64,000 nt of DNA from Azospirillaceae bacterium. Lineage in GTDB: Bacteria > Pseudomonadota > Alphaproteobacteria > Azospirillales > Azospirillaceae. The position numbers were made by a program, and so were the translations under genes. The stretch spans positions 186,001 to 250,000 of the forward strand of contig DASQNC010000016.1 in NCBI GenBank assembly GCA_035645145.1. The letters are read 5' to 3'. Under the pieces are notes generated by a model, which saw only the letters and a program-made list of their open reading frames with translations, ran no database searches and was not told the origin of the DNA. Below, one piece after another: positions 35,829 to 47,014 of this stretch. The number at the start of each line of letters is the position of its first letter. The first letter of the stretch is position 1.

Positions 35829-37601
35829 TCAGGTCAGCGGGAGTACCACCGTGAATACCGCCCCGCGCACCCGGCCATCCGGACCGGTCCGGTTGGCCGC
35901 CGTGATCCGGCCGCCCAGCGCTTCGACGATCTGGCGCGAGATCGACAGCCCCAGGCCGGAATGCTGGCCGAACCCTTCCGAGGCCGGCCGCTCGGAATAG
36001 AAGCGTTCGAAAATCGCTTCGAACTTGCCTTCGGGGATGCCCGGCCCTTCGTCAACGACGGTGACTTCCGCCGTCTCGCCTTTTGTGGACAGGCCAAGGG
36101 TGACGGTCCCGCCGGGCGGCGAGAACGAGACGGCATTGGCGACCAGATTGCGGAACACCTGCACCAGCCGCCCTTCCACGCCCATCACCTCCACCGACGG
36201 CCCGCGGGGCGGGGCCAGCACCAGCCGCGGCGCGCCGTCGACACCCTCGTGGGTTGCGGCGTGCATGTCCACCAGGGTGGCCAGCATCCGGCGCAGATCC
36301 ACCGCTTCCGGCTCGGCCCGGCTCAGCTCCGCGTCCAGGCGCGACGCGGCCGAAATGTCGGTGATCAACCGGTCCAGGCGCCGCACATCGTGCTCGATCA
36401 CCGCCATCAGCTTGGCCCGCCGTTCCGGGTCGGCGATGCGGCCCGCGGTTTCCACCGCGGACCTGAGCGACGCGAGGGGGTTCTTGATTTCGTGCGCAAC
36501 GTCGGCGGCGAACCGCTCGATGGCGTCCATGCGGGTCCACAGCGCCGCCGTCATGTCCCGAAGCGCCCCCGAGAGGTCGCCGATCTCGTCCCTGCGGGCG
36601 CGGAAGTCGGGGATCTCCGCCCGGCGGCCCGTCCCCGCGCCGAACGCCCCGTGGCCCGGGCGCACACGGTCGGCCGCACGGGCCAGCCGCCGGATCGGCC
36701 GGGCGATGGTCTGGGCCAGCCACACCGACAACAGCGAGGTGATGAGAAGCGCCACGCCGAAGACCTGCAGCACCTCCAGCCGCACGCCGCGCACGGCCTC
36801 GGCGATCTCGGTTCCCGGCTTGGACACCAGCACGACGCCCAGGATCTGGCGCAGCCGCTGGACCGGAACCGCGGCGGTCAGCACCAACCCGCCATCGGCC
36901 CCCTTCCACACGCTGGCCGACGCCTCGCCCGTCAAGGCCCGCAAGGCGTCCGGATGATCGGCGGCGCCGCCCCCCGGCGTTTCGCGGTAGGGCGGGAGGT
37001 CGTCCCACGACGGCGCACGCAGGACCACCCAATCGTAGATGCGATGGACGATCCGCGTCAGCAGCGGCATGTCATCGGCCGGCGGCAGCTCGACGATCTG
37101 GACGGTGCCGCCCGGCCCGCCCAGGAACCGGCTGTCCGCCATCAGTGAGCCCTGGGCATCGAACAGGCGGGTCCGGACACGCGCGGCCTCGAACAGGCGG
37201 CGGACCATGGCGCGGCCGGCATCGGTGTCGATGGCGTGCTGCTCGTCGTAGTATTCCGCGGTGGCGCCTTCGCCCATGGCCGCGGCGAAGACGCGGGCCT
37301 GTCCCAGAAGCGCATCGAGTTCGGCGGCCACCAGCCGCTCCTGGTAGCGGCCCAGGTACAGCAGCCCGAATGCCAGGAAGAGCAGCGCCAGGATGTTGAG
37401 CGCCAGCACCCGCAGCGTCAGTGGCGACAGCGCCCCCCGCCCGCCGCGCTGCCGCAGCCGCGCCCGTGCACGCCGCTTCATGTCCGCCCTGAGCCGGGCC
37501 AACGACCATCCGGGGCGGGCCGCCCGTCCGCGGTCTCCGCCTTGCGGTTGGAAGGTGGCGGGCCGAACCCGCCCACCCGCCTGGCCGGAGCGGCCGGACA
37601 C
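35829..37601 (-). CDS. chvG: Sensor histidine kinase ChvG
   Basis: 590 residues from a GTG six bases after the chvI stop; an ATG at 37481 (residue 41) is a good alternative, starting MKRRARARLR. Two membrane spans (~61-83, ~274-298) enclose a periplasmic sensor domain of the ChvG stimulus-sensing type, followed by HAMP, HisKA with His370 (ADVAHEIKNPLASLR) and HATPase (~450-590; FRNLVANAVSF, HSGLGLSISRQIVEALGG). ChvG senses acidity or envelope change and phosphorylates ChvI; in rhizobia this pair controls exopolysaccharide, motility and carbon use. The pckA link is also conserved there. Confidence 0.9.
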   Translation of the reverse strand: MSGRSGQAGGRVRPATFQPQGGDRGRAARPGWSLARLRADMKRRARARLRQRGGRGALSPLTLRVLALNILALLFLAFGLLYLGRYQERLVAAELDALLGQARVFAAAMGEGATAEYYDEQHAIDTDAGRAMVRRLFEAARVRTRLFDAQGSLMADSRFLGGPGGTVQIVELPPADDMPLLTRIVHRIYDWVVLRAPSWDDLPPYRETPGGGAADHPDALRALTGEASASVWKGADGGLVLTAAVPVQRLRQILGVVLVSKPGTEIAEAVRGVRLEVLQVFGVALLITSLLSVWLAQTIARPIRRLARAADRVRPGHGAFGAGTGRRAEIPDFRARRDEIGDLSGALRDMTAALWTRMDAIERFAADVAHEIKNPLASLRSAVETAGRIADPERRAKLMAVIEHDVRRLDRLITDISAASRLDAELSRAEPEAVDLRRMLATLVDMHAATHEGVDGAPRLVLAPPRGPSVEVMGVEGRLVQVFRNLVANAVSFSPPGGTVTLGLSTKGETAEVTVVDEGPGIPEGKFEAIFERFYSERPASEGFGQHSGLGLSISRQIVEALGGRITAANRTGPDGRVRGAVFTVVLPLT

Positions 37602-37607
37602 GGCGGA

Positions 37608-38306
37608 TCAATCCTCCTTGTAGCGGTAGCCGACGCCGTACAGCGTCTCGATTTGGCCGAAGTCGGGATCGACCACCTTGAACTTCTTGCGGATGCGTTT
37701 GATGTGGCTGTCGATGGTGCGGTCGTCGACGTAGATGTGCTCGCCGTACGCGGCATCCATCAGCTGGTCGCGGCTCTTGACGTGGCCGGGCCGGGTCGCA
37801 AGCGCCTTGACCAGCAGGAACTCGGTGACCGTCAGCTCGATGGGCAGGCCCTTCCAGGTGCAGACGTGCCGGGAGCTGTCCAGCACCAGTTCGCCGCGCG
37901 CCATGATGGCGCCGGGGTCCCCGCCGGTCTTGGCCTTGGCCAACTGGTCGCGGCGCAGCACGGCGCGGATGCGTTCGATCAGGAGGCGCTGGGAGAACGG
38001 TTTGGTGATGTAGTCGTCGGCCCCCAGCTTCAGCCCCAGGAGCTCGTCGACCTCCTCGTCCTTGGAGGTCAGGAAGATCACCGGCATCTGCGAACCCTGG
38101 CGCAGCCGGCCCAGAAGCTCGATCCCGTCCATGCGCGGCATCTTGATGTCGAGCACCGCCAGGTCGGCCGGCCTTTGCGCCAGCGCGCGCAGCGCCTCCT
38201 CGCCCTCGGTGTAGGCGCGGACCTCGAACCCCTCGGCCTCCAGGGCCATGGAGACCGAGGTGAGGATGTTCCGGTCGTCGTCGACCAGTACGATCTTGAA
38301 CGTCAT
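37608..38306 (-). CDS. chvI: Response regulator ChvI
   Basis: 232 residues. Receiver domain with phospho-acceptor Asp53 ([13 protein letters not shown]), conserved Lys in [14 protein letters not shown], then an OmpR/PhoB-type winged-helix domain (~130-230) with [23 protein letters not shown] and the C-terminal [10 protein letters not shown] hairpin. These match ChvI closely. The gene is immediately upstream of chvG in the same transcript. ATG at 38306; the longer open frame upstream is a shadow of the divergent gene. Confidence 0.95.
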   Translation of the reverse strand: MTFKIVLVDDDRNILTSVSMALEAEGFEVRAYTEGEEALRALAQRPADLAVLDIKMPRMDGIELLGRLRQGSQMPVIFLTSKDEEVDELLGLKLGADDYITKPFSQRLLIERIRAVLRRDQLAKAKTGGDPGAIMARGELVLDSSRHVCTWKGLPIELTVTEFLLVKALATRPGHVKSRDQLMDAAYGEHIYVDDRTIDSHIKRIRKKFKVVDPDFGQIETLYGVGYRYKED

Positions 38307-38445
38307 CGGACCTTCCCGACCCGCATTCCGCCCCGGCCCTGCGCCGGGGAGCGGCGCCGGGTGGACGGCGCGGGCCTCCCCCGTTTTTCCCAATTCGTGT
38401 CCCGCCGCAATATGGCATTGTTGCGACGGGTTGAAAGCTGCGACG

Positions 38446-39201
38446 ATGCGCGACGACCAGGAGACGACACCGGCACACCTGGCCCGAGGCGTCATGCGGG
38501 GACAGGATCGTGTTGCCCTGGCGACGGCACACGCCGGGCTCGACGGATGGCCGTATCCGTCGCTGGTGCAGGTGGCGCTCGACCTTGATGGAACGCCGAT
38601 CCTGCTCGTGTCCGGGCTTGCCGAACACACCCGCAACATGGAACGGGATGCCCGCGTCGGCCTGCTGTTCGACGGCACGGGCGGATTGGACGCCCCCCTG
38701 ACCGGACCACGGGTATCGGTGCTGGGCCGGGCGGAGCGGTCCGAAGCCCCCCGGCACCGGGCCCGGTTCCTGGCCCGGCACCCGGACGCCGGGATGTATG
38801 CGGGGTTCGGCGACTTCGGCGTGTGGCGGGTGGCGGTGGAGCGGGCGCAATTGGTCGCCGGCTTCGGCCGGATCCACCGGATCGCGGCGGACGAGCTGCT
38901 GCCGGCCGTCGACCGGGTCGCGATGCTGGCGGAACAGGAACCCGCGATCGTCGCGCACCTCAATGCGGAGCACGCCGATATCCTGCGCCAGTGCGCGACC
39001 GCACGGCTGGGACAGCCCGACGGTGGGTGGATTGTCACCGGCATCGACCCGGACGGGCTTGACCTAAGATGGGGTAGCCGAACCGCACGCCTCGATTTCG
39101 GATGCGAAGTGTTCGATGCAGAGGCCGTCCGGACCCAACTCATTCGATTTTCCAGCCGGGCGCAATCGTCCTTTAAGCGTTCCGCGTCCGCACCTAAGTA
39201 G
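38446..39201 (+). CDS. HugZ-like FMN-binding split-barrel protein with DUF2470 tail
   Basis: 251 residues. An N-terminal pyridoxamine-phosphate-oxidase-like split barrel (~15-150; [38 protein letters not shown]) is followed by a DUF2470-type C-terminal domain (~165-245, [14 protein letters not shown]) as in HugZ haem-degrading proteins. The actual substrate (haem, F420 or FMN) is not shown. It is divergent from chvI and 54 bases before pckA, on the same strand as pckA. Confidence 0.8.
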   Translation: MRDDQETTPAHLARGVMRGQDRVALATAHAGLDGWPYPSLVQVALDLDGTPILLVSGLAEHTRNMERDARVGLLFDGTGGLDAPLTGPRVSVLGRAERSEAPRHRARFLARHPDAGMYAGFGDFGVWRVAVERAQLVAGFGRIHRIAADELLPAVDRVAMLAEQEPAIVAHLNAEHADILRQCATARLGQPDGGWIVTGIDPDGLDLRWGSRTARLDFGCEVFDAEAVRTQLIRFSSRAQSSFKRSASAPK

Positions 39202-39255
39202 GTCTCATTACAATGAAGCCCCGGAACAAGGGGCATAACGTCAGGAGCAGCCCAA

Positions 39256-40857
<1,602 letters not shown>

Positions 40858-40876
40858 GTCCGGGTTGAGACCACGG

Positions 40877-40914
40877 CCCGGCGGGAGCCCAAAGGTTCCC
40901 GCCGGGCTTTTCTT
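40877..40914 (+). terminator. Intrinsic terminator after pckA
   Basis: A 13-bp stem (40877-40889 with 40894-40906, one G-U pair, loop CAAA) is followed by CTTTTCTTTT, a good T-tract. Confidence 0.9.
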
Positions 40915-40968
40915 TTGGGGCCGCCCCGGACTGCATCGGGCAGGATCCGGCCGGTGGCCGGCGGGCCT

Positions 40969-41874
40969 TCACGAGCGGCCGCCTCCGACCGCCCGCCCTT
41001 CCAGCAGGTCCCGCCGCCGCGCCAGGGCCTCGGCCAAGCCGTTGAGCACGGCGCGCACGCGGGCCACGCCGCGCAAGTCATCATGGGTCAGGAGCCACAA
41101 CGCCGTCTCCATGGCCGGATCGGGGCCGCGCACGCGCTCCAGCCCGTCCTCCCGGTCGCCCAGGAAGCAGGGCAGCGCCGCAAGGCCGAGGCCCGCCTTC
41201 GCCATTTCCAGCAGCCCCACCACCGAGTCCGCACGCCCGACGATCCGCGCCGGGTCGACATTCGCCCGCATCCAGCGCGCGGCCCCCAGGCCCGACAGGC
41301 TGTCGTCGGGCGCGACCCAGAGCCGGTCGAAGGGATCCACCTTGGAACCGGCCGCCTCCCCGCGGACACCATAGATCGCATAGGCGACGGCCGACACCCG
41401 CCGACCCACCAGCTCGGGCGGCGGTTCGCGCGTGGGCCGTACGGCCACGTCCGCCTCGCGCCGGGTGAGGCTGAGAAAGGCGTTCGACACCACGAACTCG
41501 AGCACGATCTCCGGGTGCTCGCGCCGCACCTCGGTCAGGCAGGGCCCCAGCAGCGACAGAAGCGTATCGGTCGTGGTGATGCGCACGGTTCCGCTCGGCC
41601 GCAGATCCTGGCCCGCCAGCCGCAACTCCAGTTCGCGCACCTCCGCCTCGACCCGTTCGGCCAGGGCCACCGCGCTTTCACCGGCCGGTGTCGGGGCGTA
41701 TCCAGTGCGGAACCGGTCGAACAACCGCACCCCGATGCGAGTCTCGATGCCGTTCAGACGGCGGAAGACCGTCGCATGGTTCAGCCGCAGCGTCCGGGCC
41801 GCACCCGACAGCCCGCCGCTGCGCGCGATCTCAAGAATTAGCCTCAAATCGTCCCAAGCGAGCAGGCTTTGCAT
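40969..41874 (-). CDS. LysR-family transcriptional regulator
   Basis: 301 residues. An N-terminal winged HTH (LILEIARSGGLSGAARTLRL then NHATVFRRLNGIETRIGVRLF) is followed by a periplasmic-binding-protein-like effector domain (~90-295). The HTH pattern with NHATVFRR belongs to the LysR group often beside DoxX or glutathione-transferase genes. It is divergent from the DoxX gene; the gap carries TTGCGCAA (41911-41918) and CCAATTTTTGG (41893-41903) palindromes that are likely binding sites. ATG 41874 chosen; GTG 41886 is also in frame. Confidence 0.9.
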   Translation of the reverse strand: MQSLLAWDDLRLILEIARSGGLSGAARTLRLNHATVFRRLNGIETRIGVRLFDRFRTGYAPTPAGESAVALAERVEAEVRELELRLAGQDLRPSGTVRITTTDTLLSLLGPCLTEVRREHPEIVLEFVVSNAFLSLTRREADVAVRPTREPPPELVGRRVSAVAYAIYGVRGEAAGSKVDPFDRLWVAPDDSLSGLGAARWMRANVDPARIVGRADSVVGLLEMAKAGLGLAALPCFLGDREDGLERVRGPDPAMETALWLLTHDDLRGVARVRAVLNGLAEALARRRDLLEGRAVGGGRS

Positions 41875-41892
41875 TGCCGCAAGCACACCTTG

Positions 41893-41918
41893 CCAATTTT
41901 TGGAATTCGTTTGCGCAA
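41893..41918. promoter_or_regulatory. Palindromes in the LysR-doxX divergent region
   Basis: CCAA-TTT-TTGG (41893-41903) and TTGCGCAA (41911-41918) are separated by seven bases in an 80-base divergent spacer. Placement is usual for LysR binding sites; binding is not shown. Confidence 0.5.
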
Positions 41919-41968
41919 GCTAACAGGGCATTATCCAAATCGACAATCTTCCACGCAGGAGTTTTCCC

Positions 41969-42409
41969 ATGCCTGATGCACGTTCGGTCCAGTTAGCGGC
42001 CCTGATCCTCCGGGTGTCCATGGGCGTCATGCTCATCGCCCACAGCCTGTATCTGAAGCTCTTCATCTTCACGCTGGCCGGCACGGCCGCGTTCTTCCAG
42101 TCCATCGGCCTGCCGGGTGCGCTGGCCTATGTCGTGTTCGCGCTCGAAGCGGTTGGCGGCATCATGCTGGTGCTGGGCATCCAGTCGCGTCTGGTCTCCC
42201 TGGTGATGGTGCCGATCCTGGCCGGCGCGACCTGGGCCCACTGGGGCAACGGCTGGATGTTCGGCTACCCCAATGGCGGCTGGGAATACCCGCTGTACCT
42301 GACGGTTCTGGCCGGCGTGCAGGTCCTGCTCGGCGATGGCGCCTGGGCGCTGAAGCCCTCGCAGCCCCTGGCCATCGGTGGCGCATCCGAATCGCCCCGC
42401 ACCGCCTGA
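41969..42409 (+). CDS. DoxX-family membrane protein
   Basis: 146 residues with four hydrophobic spans (about 8-28, 45-70, 74-95, 104-125). The LILRVSMGVMLIAHSLYLK entry and LVLGIQSRLVSLVMVPILAGA are typical of DoxX/YphA proteins, which act in quinone-linked or oxidative-stress functions. It is followed 54 bases later by a glutathione transferase; together with the LysR gene this looks like a small redox or detoxification operon under LysR control. AGGAG is near the ATG. Confidence 0.85.
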   Translation: MPDARSVQLAALILRVSMGVMLIAHSLYLKLFIFTLAGTAAFFQSIGLPGALAYVVFALEAVGGIMLVLGIQSRLVSLVMVPILAGATWAHWGNGWMFGYPNGGWEYPLYLTVLAGVQVLLGDGAWALKPSQPLAIGGASESPRTA

Positions 42410-42463
42410 CCGCAAGGCCCGCGTCCCCTCCCTTTCCTGTTCAAAGCCCGCCGTAGGCCCAAC

Positions 42464-43147
42464 ATGCCGACACTTGAACTGGTCAGCCATCATCTCTGCC
42501 CCTACGTGCAGCGCGCCGCCATCGTCCTGGCGGAAAAGGGGGTTCCGTTCACCCGGACCTACATCGATCTGGCCAACAAGCCGGATTGGTTCCTGCGCAT
42601 CTCGCCGCTGGGCAAGGTGCCGCTGCTGAAGGTTGGGGACGAGGTCCTGTTCGAATCCGCGGTCATCTGCGAATACCTCGACGAAACCGCGGAGCCTCGC
42701 CTGCACCCCGCCGATCCGCTCGAACGGGCCCGCCACCGGGCCTGGATGGAGTTCGGATCGGCGATCCTGAACGACATCGGGGGCTTCTACTCCGCCCCCA
42801 ATGCCGAGGCGTTCCAGACCAAGATCACCGCCCTGTCCGACAAGTTCCGTCGGCTGGAGGAGGTCCTGTCCACGAACCCGAACCGTGACGGCCCCTACTT
42901 CGCGGGCCAGACGTTCCGTGTCGTCGATGCGGTGTTCGGTCCGGTGTTCCGGTACTTCGACACGTTCGAGACGATCGCCGACTTCGGCATCTTCGCCGAC
43001 CTGCCCAAGGTGAGCGCCTGGCGCGCCGCACTGGCGGAACGGCCGAGCGTGCGGAACGCGGTGACCGAAGACTACCCCAGCCGCCTCAGCACCTTCCTGC
43101 GGGTGCGCAACTCGCACCTGTCGGGGCTCATGGCGCGGGCCGCTTAA
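42464..43147 (+). CDS. Glutathione S-transferase family protein
   Basis: 227 residues. The thioredoxin-like N-domain (~1-78) has SHHLCPYVQRAAIVLAEKGV, with Cys-Pro near residue 8-9 as in Cys-type (omega/beta-like) transferases, and the glutathione-binding FESAVICEYLDET. The all-helical C-domain follows. Cys-type members reduce mixed disulfides or dehalogenate quinones. It is likely cotranscribed with doxX. A perfect terminator follows. Confidence 0.92.
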   Translation: MPTLELVSHHLCPYVQRAAIVLAEKGVPFTRTYIDLANKPDWFLRISPLGKVPLLKVGDEVLFESAVICEYLDETAEPRLHPADPLERARHRAWMEFGSAILNDIGGFYSAPNAEAFQTKITALSDKFRRLEEVLSTNPNRDGPYFAGQTFRVVDAVFGPVFRYFDTFETIADFGIFADLPKVSAWRAALAERPSVRNAVTEDYPSRLSTFLRVRNSHLSGLMARAA

Positions 43148-43193
43148 AGCCCGTCGCCGAACCAAAGAGGCGGGACGGCACGCCTCTCGTACC

Positions 43194-43228
43194 GCCGGGC
43201 GCATGGTTTCATGCGCCCGGCTTTTTTT
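43194..43228 (+). terminator. Intrinsic terminator after the glutathione transferase gene
   Basis: A perfect 12-bp stem (43194-43205 with 43210-43221, loop GTTT) is followed by seven T residues. Confidence 0.95.
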
Positions 43229-43329
43229 GTTCATCCGGCGCCGGTGCTCGGGTGGAGCTTGGCTCGCGCGCCGATTGCCCCCCGGATTTAGGGCCGCGCC
43301 ATTCGACGTGGGGTGCGGCTCCCCCCACT

Positions 43330-43366
43330 CCGGCAGGCGAGGGCCCCAATCCCCGCCGCCTGCCGG
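43330..43366 (-). terminator. Inverted repeat downstream of cobT
   Basis: CCGGCAGGCG (43330-43339) pairs with CGCCTGCCGG (43357-43366) across a 17-base loop, one base past the cobT stop. No T-run; a terminator or a 3' stabiliser. Confidence 0.45.
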
Positions 43367-43367
43367 T

Positions 43368-44411
43368 TCAGTCCGCGGAGCCGGAGGCGCCCTCCACCTT
43401 CCCGCTGACGCCGGCTTCGGCGAAGGTCGCCATGTCGGTATGGCAGGCCACTGCCGCCTTCAGGATCGGAATGGCCAGCGCGGCCCCCGACGCCTCGCCC
43501 AGCCCCATGCCGAAATCAAGCACCGGCTCCTTGCCCAGGATCCCGAGCAGCCGCCGATGGCCGGGTTCGGTCGAGAGGTGGGCGACCTGGCAATGGTCCA
43601 GCGCCCGCGGATCGGCCTTGAACAGAACGGCGGCCGCGGCGGTGGACGCGAAACCGTCCAGCAGCACCGGCGTCCGCGCAAGGCGGGCGGCCAGGATCGC
43701 CCCCGCGATGGCCGCCAGCTCCAGTCCGCCGACGCAGCGCAGGGCTTCCAACGGATCCTCGGACGCGCCCGGGTTGGCCGCCAGACCGGCCTCCACCGCC
43801 TTGCGCTTGCGGGCCAGACCGGCCATGTCGACGCCGGTCCCGGGCCCGACCCAGTCCCCCGCATCGCCGCCGAACAGTGCGGCGCAGACGGCCGCCGCCG
43901 ACGTGGTGTTGCCGATGCCCATCTCGCCCAGGCACAGCAGGTGCAGGCCCGGCTCCACCGCCATCATCCCGTACGCCATGGCACGGGCGCAGTCGTCCTC
44001 GGACATGGCGGGACCGCGGGTGAAGTCGGCCGTCGGCATTTCAAGGGCGAGTTCGAACACCCGCAGGTCCGCATCGGCCACCTTGGCCAGTTGGTTCACC
44101 GCCGCGTGCCCGCCGATCATGGCCTGGACCATCTGCGCAGTCACCGCGGCGGGATAGGCGGACACGCCCTGCGCCACGACACCGTGGTTGGCGGCGAACA
44201 CGCAGATGCGCGGCCGCCGCATCTCGGGCGGGTGCCGCCCCTGCCATGTGGCAAGCCAGACCGCCAGATCCTCGAGCCGGCCGAGCGCTCCGCGCGGCTT
44301 GATCAGCTCCGCCTGGCGGGCACGCGCCGCGGTGCCCGCCTCCATGTCCGGCCCCGGAAGCTCGCGCACAAGGGCGCGGATTTCGTCGAAGGTCACTGCC
44401 GGCTGGCTCAT
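43368..44411 (-). CDS. cobT: Nicotinate-nucleotide:dimethylbenzimidazole phosphoribosyltransferase
   Basis: 347 residues. CobT makes alpha-ribazole phosphate, the lower ligand of cobalamin. Characteristic stretches: GALGRLEDLAVWLATWQG near residue 40, VFAANHGVV near 72, EMGIGNTTSAAAV near 165 (catalytic-site loop) and the Gly-rich C-end with the catalytic Glu in the late FAEAGVSGKVEGA region. It is divergent from cobS with a 99-base gap. No cobalamin riboswitch was recognised in that gap. Confidence 0.96.
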   Translation of the reverse strand: MSQPAVTFDEIRALVRELPGPDMEAGTAARARQAELIKPRGALGRLEDLAVWLATWQGRHPPEMRRPRICVFAANHGVVAQGVSAYPAAVTAQMVQAMIGGHAAVNQLAKVADADLRVFELALEMPTADFTRGPAMSEDDCARAMAYGMMAVEPGLHLLCLGEMGIGNTTSAAAVCAALFGGDAGDWVGPGTGVDMAGLARKRKAVEAGLAANPGASEDPLEALRCVGGLELAAIAGAILAARLARTPVLLDGFASTAAAAVLFKADPRALDHCQVAHLSTEPGHRRLLGILGKEPVLDFGMGLGEASGAALAIPILKAAVACHTDMATFAEAGVSGKVEGASGSAD

Positions 44412-44510
44412 GGTCTCAAATCCTGGACTGGAGTGGCGGGCAACATCGTCAATACGGGCGCGTGCGGCAAGGGTGTTTGCAGGCGCACGGCCCTACGCTA
44501 GACGGTCGCC

Positions 44511-45278
44511 ATGCGCTGGCCCGCCCCGCTCGCCCCCCTCGCCGCCGCGGTGATTTTCCTGACCCGCGTGCCCCTGCCGTTCCACGGCCCGATGCCCGAC
44601 GACCTGAACCGGCGGGCCATGGGCTGGTTCCCGCTGGTCGGCGCGGGCGTCGGAGCCCTGGGCGGCCTGGCCTTCTGGGCCGCGGCGGCGGCCGGTCTGC
44701 CGCCCCTGGCGTCGGCCCTGCTGTCCCTCGCCGCCATGGCACTGACGACGGGATGCTTCCACGAGGACGGGCTTGCCGATGTGGCCGACGGGTTCGGCGG
44801 CGGGCGCACCCGCGAGGCCAAGCTGGAGATCATGCATGACAGCCGGGTGGGGACCTTCGGCAGCATGGCCCTTGTCCTGGGTGTCGGCCTGCGCGCCGCC
44901 GCCCTGGCCGCCATCTCCGACCCGGCCGGCGTCATGGCGGCGCTGACCGCATCCGGCGCCCTGTCGCGCGCACCGATCCCGGCAATCGTCCGCGGCGTTC
45001 CGCCGGCCCGTGCGGATGGGCTCGCCACGCGCCAGGGGCGCCCCGGTCCGGGAACCGCGGCCCTGGCGGTCGCCACCGGGCTGGCCGCCGCCGCGGTCCT
45101 TCTGCCTGGCGCCACGGCCCTGGCGGCGGTGGCCGCGGTGGCAGGGGCGTCCGCGGTCATGGTCCACATGGCCCGCCGGCAGGTGGGCGGCTACACCGGC
45201 GATGTGCTGGGGGCGACGCAACAGGTGGGCGAGGTCGCCCTGCTGCTGACGGTCGCGGCCCTCACCCGACCGACGTGA
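44511..45278 (+). CDS. cobS: Adenosylcobinamide-GDP ribazoletransferase (cobalamin synthase)
   Basis: 255 residues, integral membrane. CobS joins activated cobinamide and alpha-ribazole. Signatures are FLTRVPLPFHGPMP near the start, the acidic metal-binding GCFHEDGLADVADGFGGGRT near 80 and MHDSRVGTFGSMAL near 108, and GYTGDVLGATQQ near the end. About seven hydrophobic spans. Its end overlaps the end of convergent cobD by 17 bases. Confidence 0.96.
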   Translation: MRWPAPLAPLAAAVIFLTRVPLPFHGPMPDDLNRRAMGWFPLVGAGVGALGGLAFWAAAAAGLPPLASALLSLAAMALTTGCFHEDGLADVADGFGGGRTREAKLEIMHDSRVGTFGSMALVLGVGLRAAALAAISDPAGVMAALTASGALSRAPIPAIVRGVPPARADGLATRQGRPGPGTAALAVATGLAAAAVLLPGATALAAVAAVAGASAVMVHMARRQVGGYTGDVLGATQQVGEVALLLTVAALTRPT

Positions 45279-46278
45279 CCAGCAGCGCGAGCGCCGCCGC
45301 CAGCACCAGCACAGCCCCGAGCCCCGCGGCCACGGCATTGAGGATGACGGCCCGATGCACGTCGGCCGGGACGATTTTGGCCCGGCCGGTCCCGATCCAG
45401 GGCGCGTCCGCGACCACCTCCCCCCGCCGCCGCGGCCCGCCCAATGCCACGTCCAGCGCGCCGGCATAGGCGGCGTCCGTCCACCCCGCGTTTCCAGGAG
45501 CGACCGCCCGCCCGTGCACGGCGACGGCCCGGACAGCCGCGCGCGCATTGGCGCCGGGGACGGCCAGGGCCGCCGCCACGACCGATCCCGCGGCCAACCC
45601 GGCGGGGATGGCCGCCATCGCGTGCCGGAGACCGGCCGCCGTGGTGCCGAAGGCGGCATCCTGGAGCCCCGGTCGTCCGACCACCGCGTCCAGCCGCTCC
45701 GCCGCGACCCAGGCCAGCAGGCCGGCCGGGCCGGCCAGCAGATACCAGAAGGCGGGCGCCACCAAGCCCGACGCCGTCCCGCGGGCCAGCATCTCGATGG
45801 CGGCACGGGCCATGCCGTGTTCGTCCAGGCTTGGCAGGTGGCGGAATGTCTGACCGTCGAGCGCGGTGGCGGCGGCGGCCCGGTCGCGGGATAGAAGTGC
45901 GCCCGCGACGGCGGCGGCACGGTTCAGCGGACGGCGGACATGAAGGGCGGAGACCAGCAACAGGGCTTCCAGGATCCACCCGTTGCGCATTTGCCGGACC
46001 AGCCAATCCAATCCGGCCCCGGCGAGCGCCGCGCCGCCGACCAGGACGACCATGACGAGCACGCCGCGGACAAGCAGGGTCCGTTCCCCCCGGCCGGGGC
46101 GGTTGAGCTTGCGGTCGGCCCCCTGGGCCAGGGCCGTGACCAGCCGCCCGGGGGTGGGGAAAAGACGGGAGGGCAGCCGGATGTCGCCGACGCACACTTC
46201 GACCAGAAGCGCGGCCAAAAGAACCAGACAGGGCCGCAGCAGGTCCAGGCCGGCCCCGGTGCTCAACGGTTCCGGCAT
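45262..46278 (-). CDS. cobD: Adenosylcobinamide-phosphate synthase (CobD/CbiB)
   Basis: 338 residues, membrane protein. CobD attaches aminopropanol (or its phosphate) to adenosylcobyric acid. The N-terminal DIRLPSRLFPTPGRLV varies the usual DP..PHPVR/IG motif; the conserved core ALDGQTFRHLPSLDEHGMARAAIEMLARGTASGLVAPAFWYLLAGPAG and the RDAPW-like VADAPWIGTGRA region are clear. With cobT and cobS it covers late corrinoid assembly; the corrin-ring genes are not in the window. Confidence 0.9.
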   Translation of the reverse strand: MPEPLSTGAGLDLLRPCLVLLAALLVEVCVGDIRLPSRLFPTPGRLVTALAQGADRKLNRPGRGERTLLVRGVLVMVVLVGGAALAGAGLDWLVRQMRNGWILEALLLVSALHVRRPLNRAAAVAGALLSRDRAAAATALDGQTFRHLPSLDEHGMARAAIEMLARGTASGLVAPAFWYLLAGPAGLLAWVAAERLDAVVGRPGLQDAAFGTTAAGLRHAMAAIPAGLAAGSVVAAALAVPGANARAAVRAVAVHGRAVAPGNAGWTDAAYAGALDVALGGPRRRGEVVADAPWIGTGRAKIVPADVHRAVILNAVAAGLGAVLVLAAALALLVTSVG

Positions 46279-46312
46279 TGCGGCCCCGGCATCGAGGATG
46301 AAACCGGCCGCT

Positions 46313-46864
46313 TCAGCGGCCCGCCCGCTGGATCAGCGAGACCACACGCGCGTTGCGGCCCTCCTGCGCCCATTCCAGCGGCGTGCGGCCGCTGAAATCG
46401 GCCCGGCGCACGTCGGCGCCCGCCTCGATCAACCGTTGCACCGCCGCCGCATGGCCCTTGCGCGCGGCGGCCACCAGCGGCGTGATGCCCTGCTTGTTCT
46501 CCTGGTTGACGCGGGCACCGGCCGCCAGCAGCGCGTCGATGATGTCCACGTCGCCCCCGTCCGCGGCCCAGAACAGGGGCGTGTTGCCCACGCGGTCCTG
46601 GGAATTGACGTTGACGCGGGCGGTCAGCAACAGCTTCACCAGCTCGACGTTGCCGGCGCCCGCGGCCTGGCTGAGCGGCGTGCGCCCGGCGCTGTTGGGC
46701 GTATCCGCCGTCGTCCCGCGATGGAGAAGGATGCGAAGCTGGCCCGGATCGTTGGCGACCGTGGCCTTCATGACCGGGTCGCCCTGGAACAGTTGGATCT
46801 CGGCGCCGGCCGGGGTGGCGGCGAGCAGGGCCAGGATGGCAAGGGCGGCGATCGGGCGTCCCAT
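46313..46864 (-). CDS. Exported ankyrin-repeat protein
   Basis: 183 residues. A signal peptide (AALAILALLAATPAGA) leads to about four ankyrin repeats (SAGRTPLSQAAGAGNVELVK, VGNTPLFWAADGGDVDIIDA, QGITPLVAAARKGHAAAVQR, FSGRTPLEWAQEGRNARVVS). It is predicted periplasmic; such proteins often shield peroxidases or other partners, but no partner is visible here. ATG 46864 has AAGGA eight bases upstream; a GTG at 46882 is in frame. It follows cobD by 34 bases across the strand order and is on the same strand as cobD. Confidence 0.85.
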   Translation of the reverse strand: MGRPIAALAILALLAATPAGAEIQLFQGDPVMKATVANDPGQLRILLHRGTTADTPNSAGRTPLSQAAGAGNVELVKLLLTARVNVNSQDRVGNTPLFWAADGGDVDIIDALLAAGARVNQENKQGITPLVAAARKGHAAAVQRLIEAGADVRRADFSGRTPLEWAQEGRNARVVSLIQRAGR

Positions 46865-47014
46865 GGCAGAATTCCTTGGCACGATGTCTCCCGCGACCGT
46901 TTAGACGAGGATGCGTGGCAAGGCCAGCCCGGGACCATGGCACGGCCACCGCCGGAACCAGCGGCAGGACCGAACCGGCCCCGACAGTCCCCTCTTTATA
47001 GCCCCCCATAGCCG

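Noticed and set aside
42640-42660. GTTCGAATCC resembling a tRNA T-loop
   Set aside because: It falls inside the glutathione transferase reading frame with no paired arms around it.
44412-44510. Cobalamin riboswitch between cobT and cobS
   Set aside because: No B12-box or conserved core was found in the 99-base gap.
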